Source: Polydactylus sextarius
Lineage: Eukaryota; Chordata; Actinopteri; Polynemidae
Reading direction: 5' to 3'
NCBI GenBank assembly: GCA_016801845.1
Contig: CM028923.1
Coordinates: forward strand, 12,754,679-12,818,678
DNA: 64,000 nt
Part shown: positions 15,001-26,036 of the stretch, piece after piece
Layout: each line of letters begins with the position of its first letter
Position numbering within the stretch: position 1 is the first letter of the stretch
Position numbers and translations under genes: made by a program
The notes under the pieces: generated by a model
Seen by the model: the letters and a program-made list of their open reading frames with translations, nothing else
Database searches by the model: none
What the model was told of the DNA's origin: nothing

Positions 15001-18000
15001 AAAACTGCAGCTCTTCTTTATTGCATAAAGACACAGAAAGATTTTCAACATCCTCATGTAATGGTAGAGCTACAGAGAAATACTGTACCCTCATTTTAAT
15101 CCAGTACCAGACCCCCTTCTGTCACCTGACCAATGATAAGAAGTTTTTTTTTTTTTTTCTTTTTCTGGGCCGCACACGTTCAACATTAAATGCTTTTGAT
15201 GATTGATTTTTTCCCCCTTTCAATCCTCAGTCTGACTCTTAGTTGAGTGAAGTTTGCGGCAGTGCTACTTCACCTGCTGCAGTAGGTGGATCTGCCTGTA
15301 TTGTATTTTCTGTCCATCTTCCACTCATGATCTGACCTCTTGTACTAGTCGGGGTTAGAGTCTTCATTATGAGCCCTCTTCTAACCCTTGGTTACATCCT
15401 CTGACCTTTCATTGTGGCTAGATGAGAGAATTCAGGGTGTTTCTTGGCACCCTGAATGTTTACCATCAACCATCTTTCTCTTGACCCAACAATCAACTTT
15501 GGACAGACATCCCTATATTTAAGTAGGAACTTACCCTACAAGGCAATGAATCCTTTCATCAGCTTTGGAAAAGTGGTAATGTACATAAGTATGAGTTTAA
15601 CGCGAAACATGATAAGTCATGACTTGAAATCATTACTTCCTGTCGGCTGCAGAGGTACGTGCTGACAATGTGGTACATGGTCCTGCAAATTAGAGCACAG
15701 TCTGTCTTTAGAAGTGTTCTGGTGTCTGATCAGACAATGTACTTGTTTGCACTGACATTGTGGGTGCATCAAACTTTGACAGACGGACACAACCTGATAT
15801 TTAACAACATGGCAGAAATATGAGAGAGACAGAAAGAACATTTGAACCCATCTTGATGTATTTTTATGATAAATTTACCGGTGTTGTAAAAAGCAGGAAG
15901 TATTGAATTTAAAGTTGACTCTGAGTTTCCAACATGTTCCACATCTGAAAATACAGCACAGTCACAGTCACAGTGGGAGACTATTTTACTGATTCTCTGC
16001 TAGGAACATTTTAAAGTGAGAGTAAATGTGTAGTCCACACTATGAAAACTATTTCCAGTACTTACAGTACTTCTGGGTTTAACTCATACTATCATTACAA
16101 TAAAGCCTCCAAAGACTATACTGAAAACTGATTAGGAAAGGTCTGGTTTTCCAGCCAACATCATACCACCAAGAAATCCATTATGACTCCAGTTACTCAT
16201 CGGTATGGACACATCTGAATATGGGCAGCTATCACATTATGACCATATATTGACATATATTGACATATTATTCTACAGCCCGGAGCCCTAGAATAATACA
16301 TTTGAACTTGAGGTCTAAAGGATGTACCTGCTCATTTTCAGGAGACATTTTTTTCAGACATTTTTCCTTCATGAGGTGAAAAAGACTTAAGTTGAGGTTG
16401 AGGTTGTTCAGTCTCTGGGAATCCTGTAACTTTGCCAAAGGACTGTGAGAATGGATGAGGGGGGGGATTATATTCTTAGTAAACCTAGTTTTCAGCCATC
16501 TTTACACCACTAAGTAATCAATTATGGCGACAGTTACTCACTAGTACAGACAGGACTGAATGTATGAGCCCATTCTGGCAGCTGACACCTTACATTAGGC
16601 CAAAGACAATTACTTTAATTTTATGGAGCTCTTGAACAACATCACAGTTTCCACCTTAAGGTCTACATGGTCTTGAGCTGGTCTTTAAGTGATCAAGTAC
16701 ATTGGTGACCTGAAAAGTAATTTAAGTTATTTATTTTATAAACATTTCAATATTCCTTTAGTATGTATTTTCAGACTGTGGGGTAATGCAGAAGGACAGA
16801 TATCAATGGTCTCGAACCACTGGTATCCTGTAACCTTACAGAAAGTACCCTGCTCCAGGAAAGATTGCAGAGCCACAACTTTATTTTCAGTGGTCACTGG
16901 GACATAAAAACTACACATTGCTGGTCAAATCTAATTTAAAGAAAAAATATTCTAATAATTTGTAATTTCTTTTTTCCTTTTAGTTAAACTTCTACGACCT
17001 TGAGCAAAACTTCCTTTACAAAGAAGCTGATGTGTTTGTTTCTTCAATGTAGCAGAAATTTACTCAGGTGATTGTTGTTTTCTCCCTTGTACTGTCTTTG
17101 GTCCTGCACACCTTCCAAATCACCAAAAAATCACCAAAATGACCCAAATGGCTTCCACTTTGGTAGAAAATGTTGTGTTTATGTGGGACCCCATCACTTG
17201 TGTAAGAAGTGGATTGAGGAAAAAATGGGTGCCACTGTCACACAAAGGAAATTTGGACCTTTTAGAAACAGTCAACAAGCTATCAACTAAAACCAAGTCC
17301 ATTTTATAAAAGTCACAAAGTCATTTTGGACTTCTGAGGATGATAGTTTGTCTTTAAACATGGTTCATTTGCTTTTTAAAGACCCACATTGAGTCTACGA
17401 TCCTCAACTTAGCATGAAAGTCACCTGAAGTGGTGGGAGGGGTGGAGGTGGTAATCTACACCTGGCATGTATCTGAATGACCTCCAAAACTCGCGGCGCG
17501 TACAGCCTTTTCGGACATAGTGTGTTCTAAGCAATATCTATGTCGCAGTCATCAGAAAAAAGTGCCCACGTGGCTCTCTGAGGAGAGAGAGTCCCAGATA
17601 TGTACAACTTCCTGATGCCTTCAGAGGCGAGAAAACAAATGCAGGTGCAGGTATCTGGGCCACGCGCTGCTCTGCACCGTGACAAGTTTTGAGCTTGGCG
17701 TCAACAATAATCATAGAGACTCTACGAGAGGAAGTCCCTCAGGTGGATGGAAAGATGACGGCGTGAACACAAAAAGGGATGAGTGACGTTTCTCCTAGGT
17801 TCATGATTATGTTTGAACAAGTGAATGTGTTTCAGACAGCTGCATCACTATAGATGCGGTAAATGAGGTTGCAGCAGTAGTGTGGTATAGATGCAGTGAA
17901 ATATTATCCTATAGGATTAGATGTGCTAAATGAGTGCTCTTGTTGTTGCTCACGGTCAAAAGAGAGGAAAATTATCAGACACAGTGACTCGTCTTCACAT

Positions 18001-21000
18001 ACAGCTGGATCACTTCAGAGCACAAAACAGGAGGAGGGTGCAGTTCTTCCAAAGTTGTAATCATTAAAATGTAACTTGTATATAAAGTTTAATGCTTATG
18101 GAACTTATGGAATTTGAATTACTGCCTCTGCCAACCAGTCAAGTTGTAAATAATTAGTGTTATATACAACATATTGCAGTCAGAGTGGCCTTTGACCTCT
18201 GACCATCAAGGTGGTCATGTAATCTCATGTTCAAAAGGCAAAAAAAGCTTTCTAGGGTAGGTTTCTGCAGTGGTCAAGCGGCGACCTTGACTGACCTTGA
18301 GTGAATGTTTGTGCTGGTAAGAGGAGAAAGCTAGTTTCAAAACTAACCTGCTTGAAGGAGGGCTGGATAAGCCAGCATGCAGGATGATATTGCAAAAGTT
18401 GAATACGGAGTTGGCGAGGGTGTTGATGGTTGCGGTCAAGTACAGGAAGTGTCAGAGCTGGGCAATTTTCTTAGAGGTGGATGATAGCAGTTTTGACTAT
18501 GTAGCTGACATGAGTTAGGGAGGAGAGGGAAGGGGACAAAGATGGTTCCAAGGTTTGGATATGGGTTGATTATTATTATCAGCCTATCACAGGCATACTG
18601 ATATATTTTGTATATGCTGGCGGATAAGTATCAAGAAGTTGATGTATGAGAGGTGACAGATACAGATCATTAAAGTGCTGTGTTTTATAGTTTCATCCAC
18701 ACTGCTGCTGCTTCCTGTCTCCCTGCCTCAGGTTTCTTCGAGTACGTGTTCTCCTTTTGTCAACCCAATTATTCATCTTCCCTCTTAGACAAAAACCCTC
18801 TTCACAAGACTGCACTTTGAGTAAAATCAAGGTTACCATACTATTGTAGTTTAAAAGGAGAAATGTGCAGGACTGATTAAAGTGCTGTAGCTACTGCAGT
18901 GCAGTGTGAATCTCAAACAGACTTATCTTGAGACGAATACAGAGAGTAAGTGTCAATTAATGTCTGTTTTTTATACAATCTGAAGCTCCCTTGATATTCT
19001 TTTGTAATCCACACAATAAACTTGATAAACTAAAAAAGCCAGTCAGCACAAGCCTCAGAATGACTCTAAAACATGAATTTAATCATTTCCAGAAAACAGG
19101 GAACAGCATTGAGCAATTTGAGCATGTTCATAGCTTCTGGAAATGTATCCTCTGGCGCCAAAATATCATGTATTTTTGCTGACAAAAAGTGCTTTAATTG
19201 AGCCCCCACTTTTATGAATGTACAGCAGTGATAAGTCAGTGCTACACATGGTGCGCTTGATTGTTTTTCATGTCATCCTTCACTGAGTCCCTGCCATCGG
19301 GGGAAGATCGGCTCTGTCTATCAGCTGCACAACTGCAGCAAATTCCCACAACAATGACGGTGGGCGGAATTAATGGAACGATAATAATTGATCAGAACTT
19401 TTAAGAACCTATAGTGATGCTGACTAGTATTTTCTTCCCAAATAGAAGCCAGGGGTTTTAAATCACAAGCGGCACACTAACTCTTTTTGATCTCAGCGTG
19501 CGGGGCAAGGCTATAGATCTTTCCCTTTGTGAAACCATGAGGGTGAGTCACAACGGTCCAAAGCTCTCCCTCAGCACTTCATTAGTTTTTTTTTTATTTA
19601 GCACAGAGAGAAGAGAGGAGAGGAACACCTGCATGCAGCAGCAGCCTGAGCTGAACCCAACGTTGTCACTGTCACAGCATCCAGCTGCCAGTGTTTCACA
19701 CTAACCAACCAGGCACCACTGTAATATTCATCGGAAAAATGTCAAAAGGCAAGGCCTGAATATTGCAAATGTCAGGAAGTTGCATTCTCGCGACACACAG
19801 GAAAATGATTTCAGACAGCTTCGTCAACAACACGTTATTTTCTGCCAGCAACCTCTGACATACAAACGAAGTAGCACGTCAGGGGAAATCTTTAATTTTC
19901 TGACCGCTTAGCAAATTGTACATTTTAGTCCCTGTAGCCTGCTGTCACAGAGTTAATCATTTATACAGGAGCAGTCTCCAGCAGTAAAACAACTGCACAG
20001 TATTTATACATCTCACACTGCTGATAGATAAATTCATGTGCAGTATAAGTTGGCATATGGTTTCTTTGTTTTAGTGCTGTGCGCCCATGACATAGACAGA
20101 TTCACAACGGACAGTTCAATCAAGCTCGATGCAGCAGAGCCAGGAGTGTGCTCTTTTTTTTATTTTTTCCACACATTTCTCTTCCTTGTCAAAACCTGGC
20201 AGCTACATCACCCACAACCTGACTGCCGACAGTTTGGTCAGCAGTTGAGCTGTGTTGTGCTAGCAGCAGCAGGAGCTAATGTAGGTTTAAGCCTCAAGCA
20301 GAGGCGGGTCACAGAGGTCAGGGAAACTCACTTCTTGCCACACCCACCTACATTCCCCCCCCCCTTCATTTTTGAACTACTAGATTACAGACCCTCTTGT
20401 TCTTTACGTTGCCATGTTTCTTGGCTCACTATTGACATCATTTCATCATTTCATTGACATGAAAAAAGAAGAAAAGAAAGAATTGTGCTCATGTTTTGTT
20501 ACTTGTGGTCAAAGACTCAACAAAGAACCTTTAATAATACTTACAATAATACATTTCAAAGAACGAACCTGATGTGCAACAAGAGATCTACATAACAACA
20601 TTTTTGCAAAATTTGGGAAATTTTGCCAGCTTTTGATTTCAAACCAGTGGCCTGTAAGTATCTGACGTGGACATGAGGTTACTTGTTTGGCTCAGCTGTT
20701 CTCACACAAAGTTCAGTGATGTTTTGTACACAAATCATGGTTCCTGCAATGGTCATCTAGTAGGCCTGACTGCACACACAGTAAAACCACTACAGATGGT
20801 GCAGAAGCCACTCCTTGTTCTCTTTTGGTTAATTATGGCTAGATGGGTTACATAATAATCTACCCAATTATTTACAGTGCTTATCTTTTGGACTGGTGCC
20901 AATCTCAGCTGACTGAGGCACAGAGAGGGTACAGCCTGAACAGTTCAACACTGTCTAAACACACACATTGATACGTACAGGCAACTGAGAGTCACCAGTT

Positions 21001-24000
21001 AATCAAACCTGCATGTCTTTGGACTGTGGGATGAAGCCAAAGCATTTAAAGAAAAACCACAAAGACACAAGGAGTACATGTAAACTCCATTCAGAACGAT
21101 CTTAGAGCAGGTTTGAACCCAGAACCTTCTCGCTGTGATATAACAGTACTAATCGAAATAATACTACAGTAACAATAAATATTTGATCAGCTGGACATAT
21201 AATACCATCACATGTGGTTTAAATAAAGTATTAGATGTAAATCAATACTGTTATATCAAACACTATTAAAACGTGAATAAGTCTTGGGTACAGTGCACTT
21301 ACCGATGGTGATCTGACTGACGCAGCTGTAGAAGGTTCCTGAAGACACATTGTAGCTGCTACTGCTTGGCTCACGGTCTGTGCAAGAGCAGAGATCACGC
21401 ATAAAGTTGGTGAAACAAATGCATTGATCTATGTGACTAAAACATCTGAGTTCCCAGAGTCTCATGTGAGTCCTAATTCTAAGCCTAAGAAAAGGTCTGA
21501 ACCTGCAGCGTAGCAGGAGTGAAACCACTAATCCTGCAATGTTACTTCCCTGCTCCATGCATTGAGCTACACACACACATATATACAAAAAAAATTACCC
21601 TTGACCTTGGCAGAGTTAGGGGAATAAAATCCACGACTCTGGCAGCTTTAGTGCTTTAGTCTACCAATTTATATAGGGAGGGAATGAAATCATCCACTGT
21701 GGTAGATGCTCGGAATAAAATTCATAACACTAGCAGTGGAAATGGGAACGAGCCTATAACCCTGGGAGAAAACCGTTCACTAACCCTTATAGTACTGAGG
21801 GAACGATGCCTTAAATCCTTTGCTACTTCCTGATCTGGCTGCCTCTCTCTGTAGAGGTGCAGCCATTACATCTTCTAACAGTTTAATTATCAGTGCTGTA
21901 GAGGCATCTCACAGTAACTATTTTCTCTGATGACTGTTAGCTCAGTGTTGCAAGATATAACTACATGTGAGATGTGGTTGAAATGGTATAATATGATATA
22001 CCACATTGGTGGGGTTTATTTAATTTTAGAGCACTAATTGATTTTTGATGTAGTCATCATGAAGCCATCATGGTGTAGTTGTATTTTACAGACCCAGCAG
22101 GATGGTTAATTGGAGTTACATAAACACTTTGCTGTGATATTAGCTCTGTTTTGGTCTCCAACTGCCACACTCATGAAGGAACACACAGTATCTGTATTTG
22201 TAAATGTAATATTCACAAGCTAATTTCTAACTTTGCTCCTTGTTATTTGGCAGGGAATGTACCGTGGTTTCCTTTTTTATTACATTCAGATCGATATCTC
22301 ACTACAGAAGCCTCAGTGTGATCCTCAGAAGCCTCTTCGCGTGGCGCCACCCAATATAAATCTTGCGTAGATGACAAAACATCAGTCAAAAACCCCTTCT
22401 CAGCCGAAGCATACCTCATGTCCAGGTAGCTTAACATTAACAGACAGATCTTATTTAGCTTCTGTCACTGAGTGCTAGCTACTGTCATAGATTTTATGTT
22501 CTGTCTGTCAAAATCAGAAGTGACCCAGCCCTATTCTGCTTTTTAAGCGACTAGACTGAACCAAAACAATGAGGTAAAAGACACTAAAACAGCACAAGGA
22601 AATATATGGACATATTCATTAGATTTTATGTTAATTTTGATATATTAAGTAGTGGTGCTTTAAGATGGCTGACATTAAGTCAAAATAAAGCTCCTTGATG
22701 AGCTTAATATATAAAATAACCTTGACGTTAGAAACTAAATTCCTAATTTAGAGCTCCATGTTATCTAGGGAGGTAGAGGTTGAATCATTCATCTCACAGC
22801 AGTGGTGCTGCAGCCAGGTACCAGATAACTTTTTTTCTTCTTGCATTTCTTTGAGAACTGTACACAAAACACTTCTGCTCATTTTGCAATTTGGCAAAAA
22901 CTTTTATAGAAAACTCTCATTTCCTTATTTTTCTAATCTAACACATACAGCTGCATCAAAAGAAGAGCCACGGCCCCCAGACATTTATCACCAGCTGGGA
23001 GTCCCTCCAGCTTAAGCGCTTTCATTTTGCTTACATGTTTGGAAGATAAGGCTGCAGGTATCATTTATTAAAGCCACAGGGAGTCAGAGCGGTGGCTTAG
23101 CAAAAATCCCATCAACCTCTGAGCAGCTCCCAGTGACGCCCATGATTTAACATCAGATGGCTTTAAATTATGTTAAACATTTTTTAAAAGTTTTAGGTAT
23201 GTTTTATTTACAATCAGGTCAATTTCTACTTAATGAATTACACCTGCATTTTTAAGTTTCATCCAATTATAAGTTACTGTAAAAACTTCACAGGCTCAAA
23301 GATGAAGTGCTTCAGCGTGAGCTGCAGATAAGGAGGAATATGCTGTGATGCAGCAGCTGAGTGTCGAGATGATCTTTTCACCTTTAGGCAACTAGGCTTG
23401 GAAAATAAAAAGTGCTATTGTGTGCAAATATTCCACACATTAGACACATTTATACACCACTATGAAAGACTTCATTCAGACAATGAGTTCCTCTCCATCC
23501 TGGTAACTGAAATTAATAATTACTAAATGAAATTAACAATCTTTTCCAGGAGTCTGGTGTTCTCTGTAGCCCAAGCTTCAAAGTTAATGTCATTAACACA
23601 CATTTCGGTTTGTTTATATGGTGTAATTCAGAAGTCTTGGAGGGAATGAAGTGTTCCACTAAATCTTTACGTGACTTTGTTGTCCCGAGCATCACTTGGA
23701 GCTCACTGGAGCACCACACCCTCATTTCACCCCACACTTTACCCTGAAATTAGGTTAACTTGTGATATGAACCGATGAAATAAGATTTATTCTTAACCTC
23801 TACGGGTTGCTGTTATTTGCTGCATTGGATGCTTTTTACCTGCGGATCCGGAGGATAGGCGCGTCGCGATGGCGCGGCGAGGACTGCGCGGACTTCCCGG
23901 ACAAACCCGCACCACTTCGTCTTGACACTGCAAGCAGATGACCTGGTTTTCCGGATTTTCCCCTCCGACCTTGCCGCATCCCCTGTGCTCGCCCCCGGCC

Positions 24001-24068
24001 TGGATCTTCATACCTTTGTTGATCTGACGGACCAGTCGCATGTCTGCTCCTGCTTCATGCTCTAGCAT
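462..24068 (-). CDS. ano4: Anoctamin (ANO4-like), 5' part of gene, frame broken in one exon
   Basis: Anoctamins are ten-helix membrane proteins, either calcium-activated chloride channels or lipid scramblases; ANO4 is mainly neural. Only the cytosolic N-terminus lies here and the membrane region is beyond the left edge. Exons, in transcript order: 24068-24014 (probable first exon), 4638-4438, 3201-3053, 2965-2817, 1897-1797, 845-714, 568-462. All have AG/GT borders and the phases join. Diagnostic matches to ANO4 are IDYILVYRKS, FERNIRAEGLQMEKE, LPDLEEN, FTAPFS and TRSRIVHHILQRVKYEEGKN; the last favours ANO4 over ANO3. These belong to the anoctamin dimerisation domain. Exon 2965-2817 is 149 nt where 150 is needed, so the literal reading shifts and meets a stop early in the next exon. 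The start at 24068 rests on phase and context only; a second in-frame ATG at 4498 (MEESS) resembles the human ANO4 start. Identity is firm; completeness and first exon are less so. Confidence 0.87.
846..1796. other. ano4 intron
   Basis: This is intronic sequence between the exons ending MPFR and beginning MEKRIN. As I recall it, human ANO4 has about 12 extra residues at this junction, so a microexon of roughly 36 nt might be expected here. I looked on the minus strand and did not find one. The two flanking exons join in phase without it. I see no repeat or other gene. Confidence 0.5.
1898..2816. other. ano4 intron, nothing recognised
   Basis: This intron lies between two anoctamin exons with good donor and acceptor sites. 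It is AT-rich and holds a short (AC)n run near 2268. No coding exon, RNA gene or transposon was recognised. Confidence 0.5.
3202..4437. other. ano4 intron, nothing recognised
   Basis: This is AT-rich intronic sequence between the 201-nt and 149-nt coding exons. It includes a short GAT-rich run near 4030. No further exon or repeat family was recognised. Confidence 0.45.
5686..5766 (+). repeat. Fish SINE/LINE-type 3' tail
   Basis: A run of ATCA units is followed by CTTTATTTATATAGCACTTT and then a GCACAAAGTGCTTTACA box. This combination is common as the end of dispersed retroposons in fish genomes. The body of the element is not obvious. The call rests on the recognised motif only. Confidence 0.55.
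7585..7682. mobile_element. hAT-type transposon end fragment
   Basis: The segment ends in TATTGGTGCATCCCTACT. Its reverse complement, beginning TAGGGATGCACCAATAT, resembles the terminal inverted repeats of non-autonomous hAT elements common in fish. It is followed by a degenerate run related to the usual CCGATATCCGATA interior. No transposase is present, so this looks like a decayed end. Confidence 0.4.
8513..9035. repeat. Microsatellite cluster (TG)n, (AC)n, (GA)n, poly(A)
   Basis: Four simple repeats lie within 520 bases: (TG)n at about 8514-8549, (AC)n at about 8710-8744, (GA)n at about 8858-8902 and poly(A) at about 9004-9031. A smaller (GA)n lies at 9536-9553. Open frames crossing this cluster encode low-complexity Ser-Leu or Thr-His runs and are artefacts. 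Confidence 0.9.
9130..9380. promoter_or_regulatory. GC/CpG-rich block in the ano4 intron
   Basis: This block stands out from the AT-rich surroundings by its GC content and its CpGs, for example GCCGAGCCGCAGC and ACGACGTCCCGCG. It is not coding in any convincing frame. It could be an intragenic promoter or enhancer, possibly for an alternative ano4 transcript, but no transcript-level feature supports that. Confidence 0.3.
10057..10327 (-). other. CpG-rich segment, possible alternative 5' exon of ano4
   Basis: On the minus strand a long T-rich tract ends in TTTTCTTCAG directly before this GC-rich block, which is a strong acceptor. About 130 nt further on, a start codon sits in a near-ideal Kozak context (GCACCATGAGC). 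No clear strong donor was found and the encoded peptide matches nothing I know. It may be a non-coding or alternative 5' exon of ano4, or a CpG island without splicing. Confidence 0.25.
11360..12440 (+). repeat. Degenerate tandem duplication, about 0.7 kb period
   Basis: Two blocks share the same order of words. Copy one has a TTTCCTACAACTT word, then ATTAATTAAC, then TTTCCAGTCTGGGATTCAG and ACTGCC. Copy two repeats these at about 12,145, 12,200 and 12,268. A third shared word (CCTGACAA / CCCGACAA followed by a GCAGT box) extends the match. Copies have diverged by substitutions and indels. No coding content. Confidence 0.6.
16130..16900 (+). repeat. Degenerate tandem repeat, about 350-bp period
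   Basis: The segment starting near 16,150 (TTTTCCAGCCA, ACCACCAAGAAATC, CAGTTACTCA) recurs near 16,490 (TTTTCAGCCATC, ACCACTAAGTAATC, CAGTTACTCA). A CTGTAAC box followed by a few bases and a run of A recurs near 16,425 and 16,828. This looks like an old tandem duplication inside the intron. Confidence 0.5.
20930..21140 (+). repeat. Old interspersed repeat with GCATGTCTTTGGACTGTGGG core
   Basis: The block contains CCTGCATGTCTTTGGACTGT, then a degenerate run matching the usual GGAGAACATGCAAACTCCA region, and ends in GAACCCAGAACCTTCTCGCTG. This order is a well-known dispersed repeat in fish genomes. I do not assign the subfamily. Confidence 0.6.
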
Positions 24069-24320
24069 CCTCCTCACCGGCGGCGGTCACACCTATTACG
24101 CATGGTTTCGGCGGTGTGAGGGCAACGATTTCCCCACCGTACCTAAAGCATCTTTAAACTCCACCCACCGCACGGTTACACCGAGCGTTGTGCGTTCAAA
24201 CCTGCTCCTTGCTCCGGCTCACCTCCGCCCCGGCGTTGACAGCCTCTCCCGGCTCGAGCTGCCGGCGGTGTTGCAGTCTTTACGCACGACAGCAGGCGTG
24301 GCTGCTTCACGTGGTTGGTG
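23830..24320 (-). promoter_or_regulatory. CpG island, probable ano4 promoter and first exon
   Basis: About 500 bases are GC-rich with many CpGs (GCGCGTCGCGATGGCGCGGCG near 23,860), in contrast to AT-rich flanks. On the minus strand an ATG at 24068 with A at -3 opens a frame that reaches a GTATGA donor after 55 nt (phase 1). That phase fits the acceptor of the 201-nt ano4 exon at 4638. CpG islands at vertebrate 5' ends are common, so this is the best promoter candidate for ano4. Confidence 0.5.
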
Positions 24321-24403
24321 AGGTCGCAGTCTTAAGTTCCTGCAGAAACATTTGTGGTGCCAAGATGAAGAAGTCATAACATAATATCTCTATACGTAAA
24401 TAA

Positions 24404-24412
24404 GAGCACGCA

Positions 24413-24480
<68 letters not shown>

Positions 24481-24490
24481 TACACCCAGA
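24404..24490 (+). repeat. Compound microsatellite (ACGC)n(AC)n
   Basis: About six ACGC units run into a long (CA)n and then a few ACAT/TATA units. It lies just outside the CpG island. It encodes nothing, and the Val-Cys-rich frame across it is an artefact. Confidence 0.9.
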
Positions 24491-25529
24491 TATACATATA
24501 CATATATATATAAGTACAAGAGAGACTCCAAGTCCAAAAGAATTATTAGGTCACTAAAATACCAGTGCAATGAAATTGCCACAAAGTAGTTCTGACTCCT
24601 ATAACTGTCTATGGAAAACCCCAGAGGACAATACATTACATAAAGTGTAAGTAACAGGCATGGTAAACCCTGAGCTTCTTATTATATAATAATATGGTCA
24701 TAAACAAACATGGTATTTTATTATTTCATGGTTGACATTTCTGATTTTCTTGTTAAAAGTAAATGGGACCAAACTGTATTCATTTGAATTATAATTTCAG
24801 TTGGTGGGTTTGTTGGTCTCTAATAAGAAAAATCTCATAAAACTGGTCTGAGTATTAAACGTGTTTTCTTTTTGTTTATGTTTTAATGTTATGTTTTTGT
24901 TTTGATAGTTTATAGACAAATAATTTTGATGCGAAGCAAAGATTTCAGGGCCACAGTTGGAATTAGCTGGTGCAGTAGACATAGCGATGTGGGAACATTT
25001 CGATTATTGACTGTCACTTATTTTAAGGTAGAATACTATAACATGCAGCTTGTCAGAGAAAAAAACAAGCATTTATGAAAATAGACGTTAATCTAGTAGT
25101 CTATGGGGAAAATGTGTTTTGGACTTTATGTTGCAATACCACAAGCAGCCACTGGGATTGACTGACACAAGTCTGAGTGATGATCAAGCTAATTTGATGC
25201 ACCTAGAATTATAAAATGCCACTGCTTTTAGCACCTTTATATTCAGTATACAATGTAATTATATGTATATTCAGATACAAACCAATAACAGTGGCTGGCG
25301 ATAAACAATCTAATGGAGAAATATCAGTATTATTCAAATTATGGCTAAACCCACTGGTGACGCTGTCAGTTCTGTATCCCAGTGACTTCTGTACATAACC
25401 CTTTGACTTGTTGATGCAGTGCTACGCATTGCACACTATTGCCCAATAGCTAAACTATGGGTCAATAGTTTGCAGTGCAAATTTTATAATAATTATAATA
25501 TTAGTTTCATACACAACATAATATACATA

Positions 25530-25530
<1 letters not shown>

Positions 25531-25568
<38 letters not shown>

Positions 25569-25578
25569 AATATATATA
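25531..25578 (+). repeat. Microsatellite (TA)n(CA)n
   Basis: A TA run passes into a CA run and then TATATA. It lies in intergenic DNA between the ano4 CpG island and the retrotransposon. Confidence 0.85.
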
Positions 25579-25671
25579 AATTAAAAACTATTACTCATTA
25601 AATACTGCATGGACCCATTCATGAGAGTTACCCTGCTTGGAGGGTTAGGGTTAGGGCTATCAATAAACTGA

Positions 25672-26036
25672 TCTATTTTCATACATAAACCTGGATTATA
25701 AGGCACATTAAGCGAAACAAAACAGTCAGATAAGTCCTTATACACACACCATAACATTATGTTGAAGCACAGTACGTATTACTCCACGAGGCTCCTGACT
25801 ACGGTAGCCGTAATGCTCCAACAATCCATCAAGCGGTGCAGCTTCGTAGATTACCAAAGTCGTGCTAAAACATTTTGACAGATTTTTTGAGCGCCGTGTA
25901 CCACATAAAATCGGTTTGAGGTCAGTAAGCACAACCAGAATTAATACATAAGGTGCACCGGATTATAAGGCGCACTGTCGATTTTTGAGAAAATTAACGG
26001 ATTTTAAGTGCGCCTTATAGTCCGAAAAATATGGTA
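25672..26036. mobile_element. Non-autonomous DNA transposon (MITE) with ATAAGGCGCAC termini
   Basis: The right end reads GTGCGCCTTATAGTCCGAAA and then AATATGGTA. The left end carries the inverted version (TATTTT, then GGATTATAAGGCACATTAAG), followed by AAACAAAACAGTCAGATAAG. An internal GATTATAAGGCGCACTGTCG box also matches. I recognise this as a widespread short inverted-repeat element of fish genomes. It has no coding capacity. Confidence 0.7.

Larger units (their letters stand above)
4639..24013. other. Long 5' intron of ano4 (about 19.4 kb), repeat-rich
   Basis: If the exon at 24 kb is the true first exon, this whole stretch is one intron. It contains a fish SINE-like tail near 5.7 kb, a hAT-type end near 7.6 kb, a microsatellite cluster at 8.5-9.0 kb and GC-rich blocks at 9.1-9.4 and 10.06-10.33 kb. 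It also has two degenerate tandem duplications (11.36-12.44 and 16.13-16.90 kb) and an old interspersed repeat near 21.0 kb. Open frames here are short, without family motifs or splice chains, and I do not call them genes. Stretches not listed separately, such as 12.5-16.1, 17-20.9 and 21.2-23.8 kb, show nothing I can identify. Confidence 0.55.

Noticed and set aside
20038..20457. 139-codon plus-strand open frame
   Set aside because: No family motif, no splice support, low-complexity Phe and Pro stretches; likely chance in the ano4 intron.
23793..24023. Continuation of the 94-codon frame past the ano4 first-exon donor
   Set aside because: The part after the GTATGA donor shows no protein likeness; only the 55-nt upstream part fits the ano4 phase.
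25640..25656. GGGTTAGGGTTAGGG, resembling telomere repeats
   Set aside because: Only about two and a half units, without flanking degenerate units; chance is enough to explain it.
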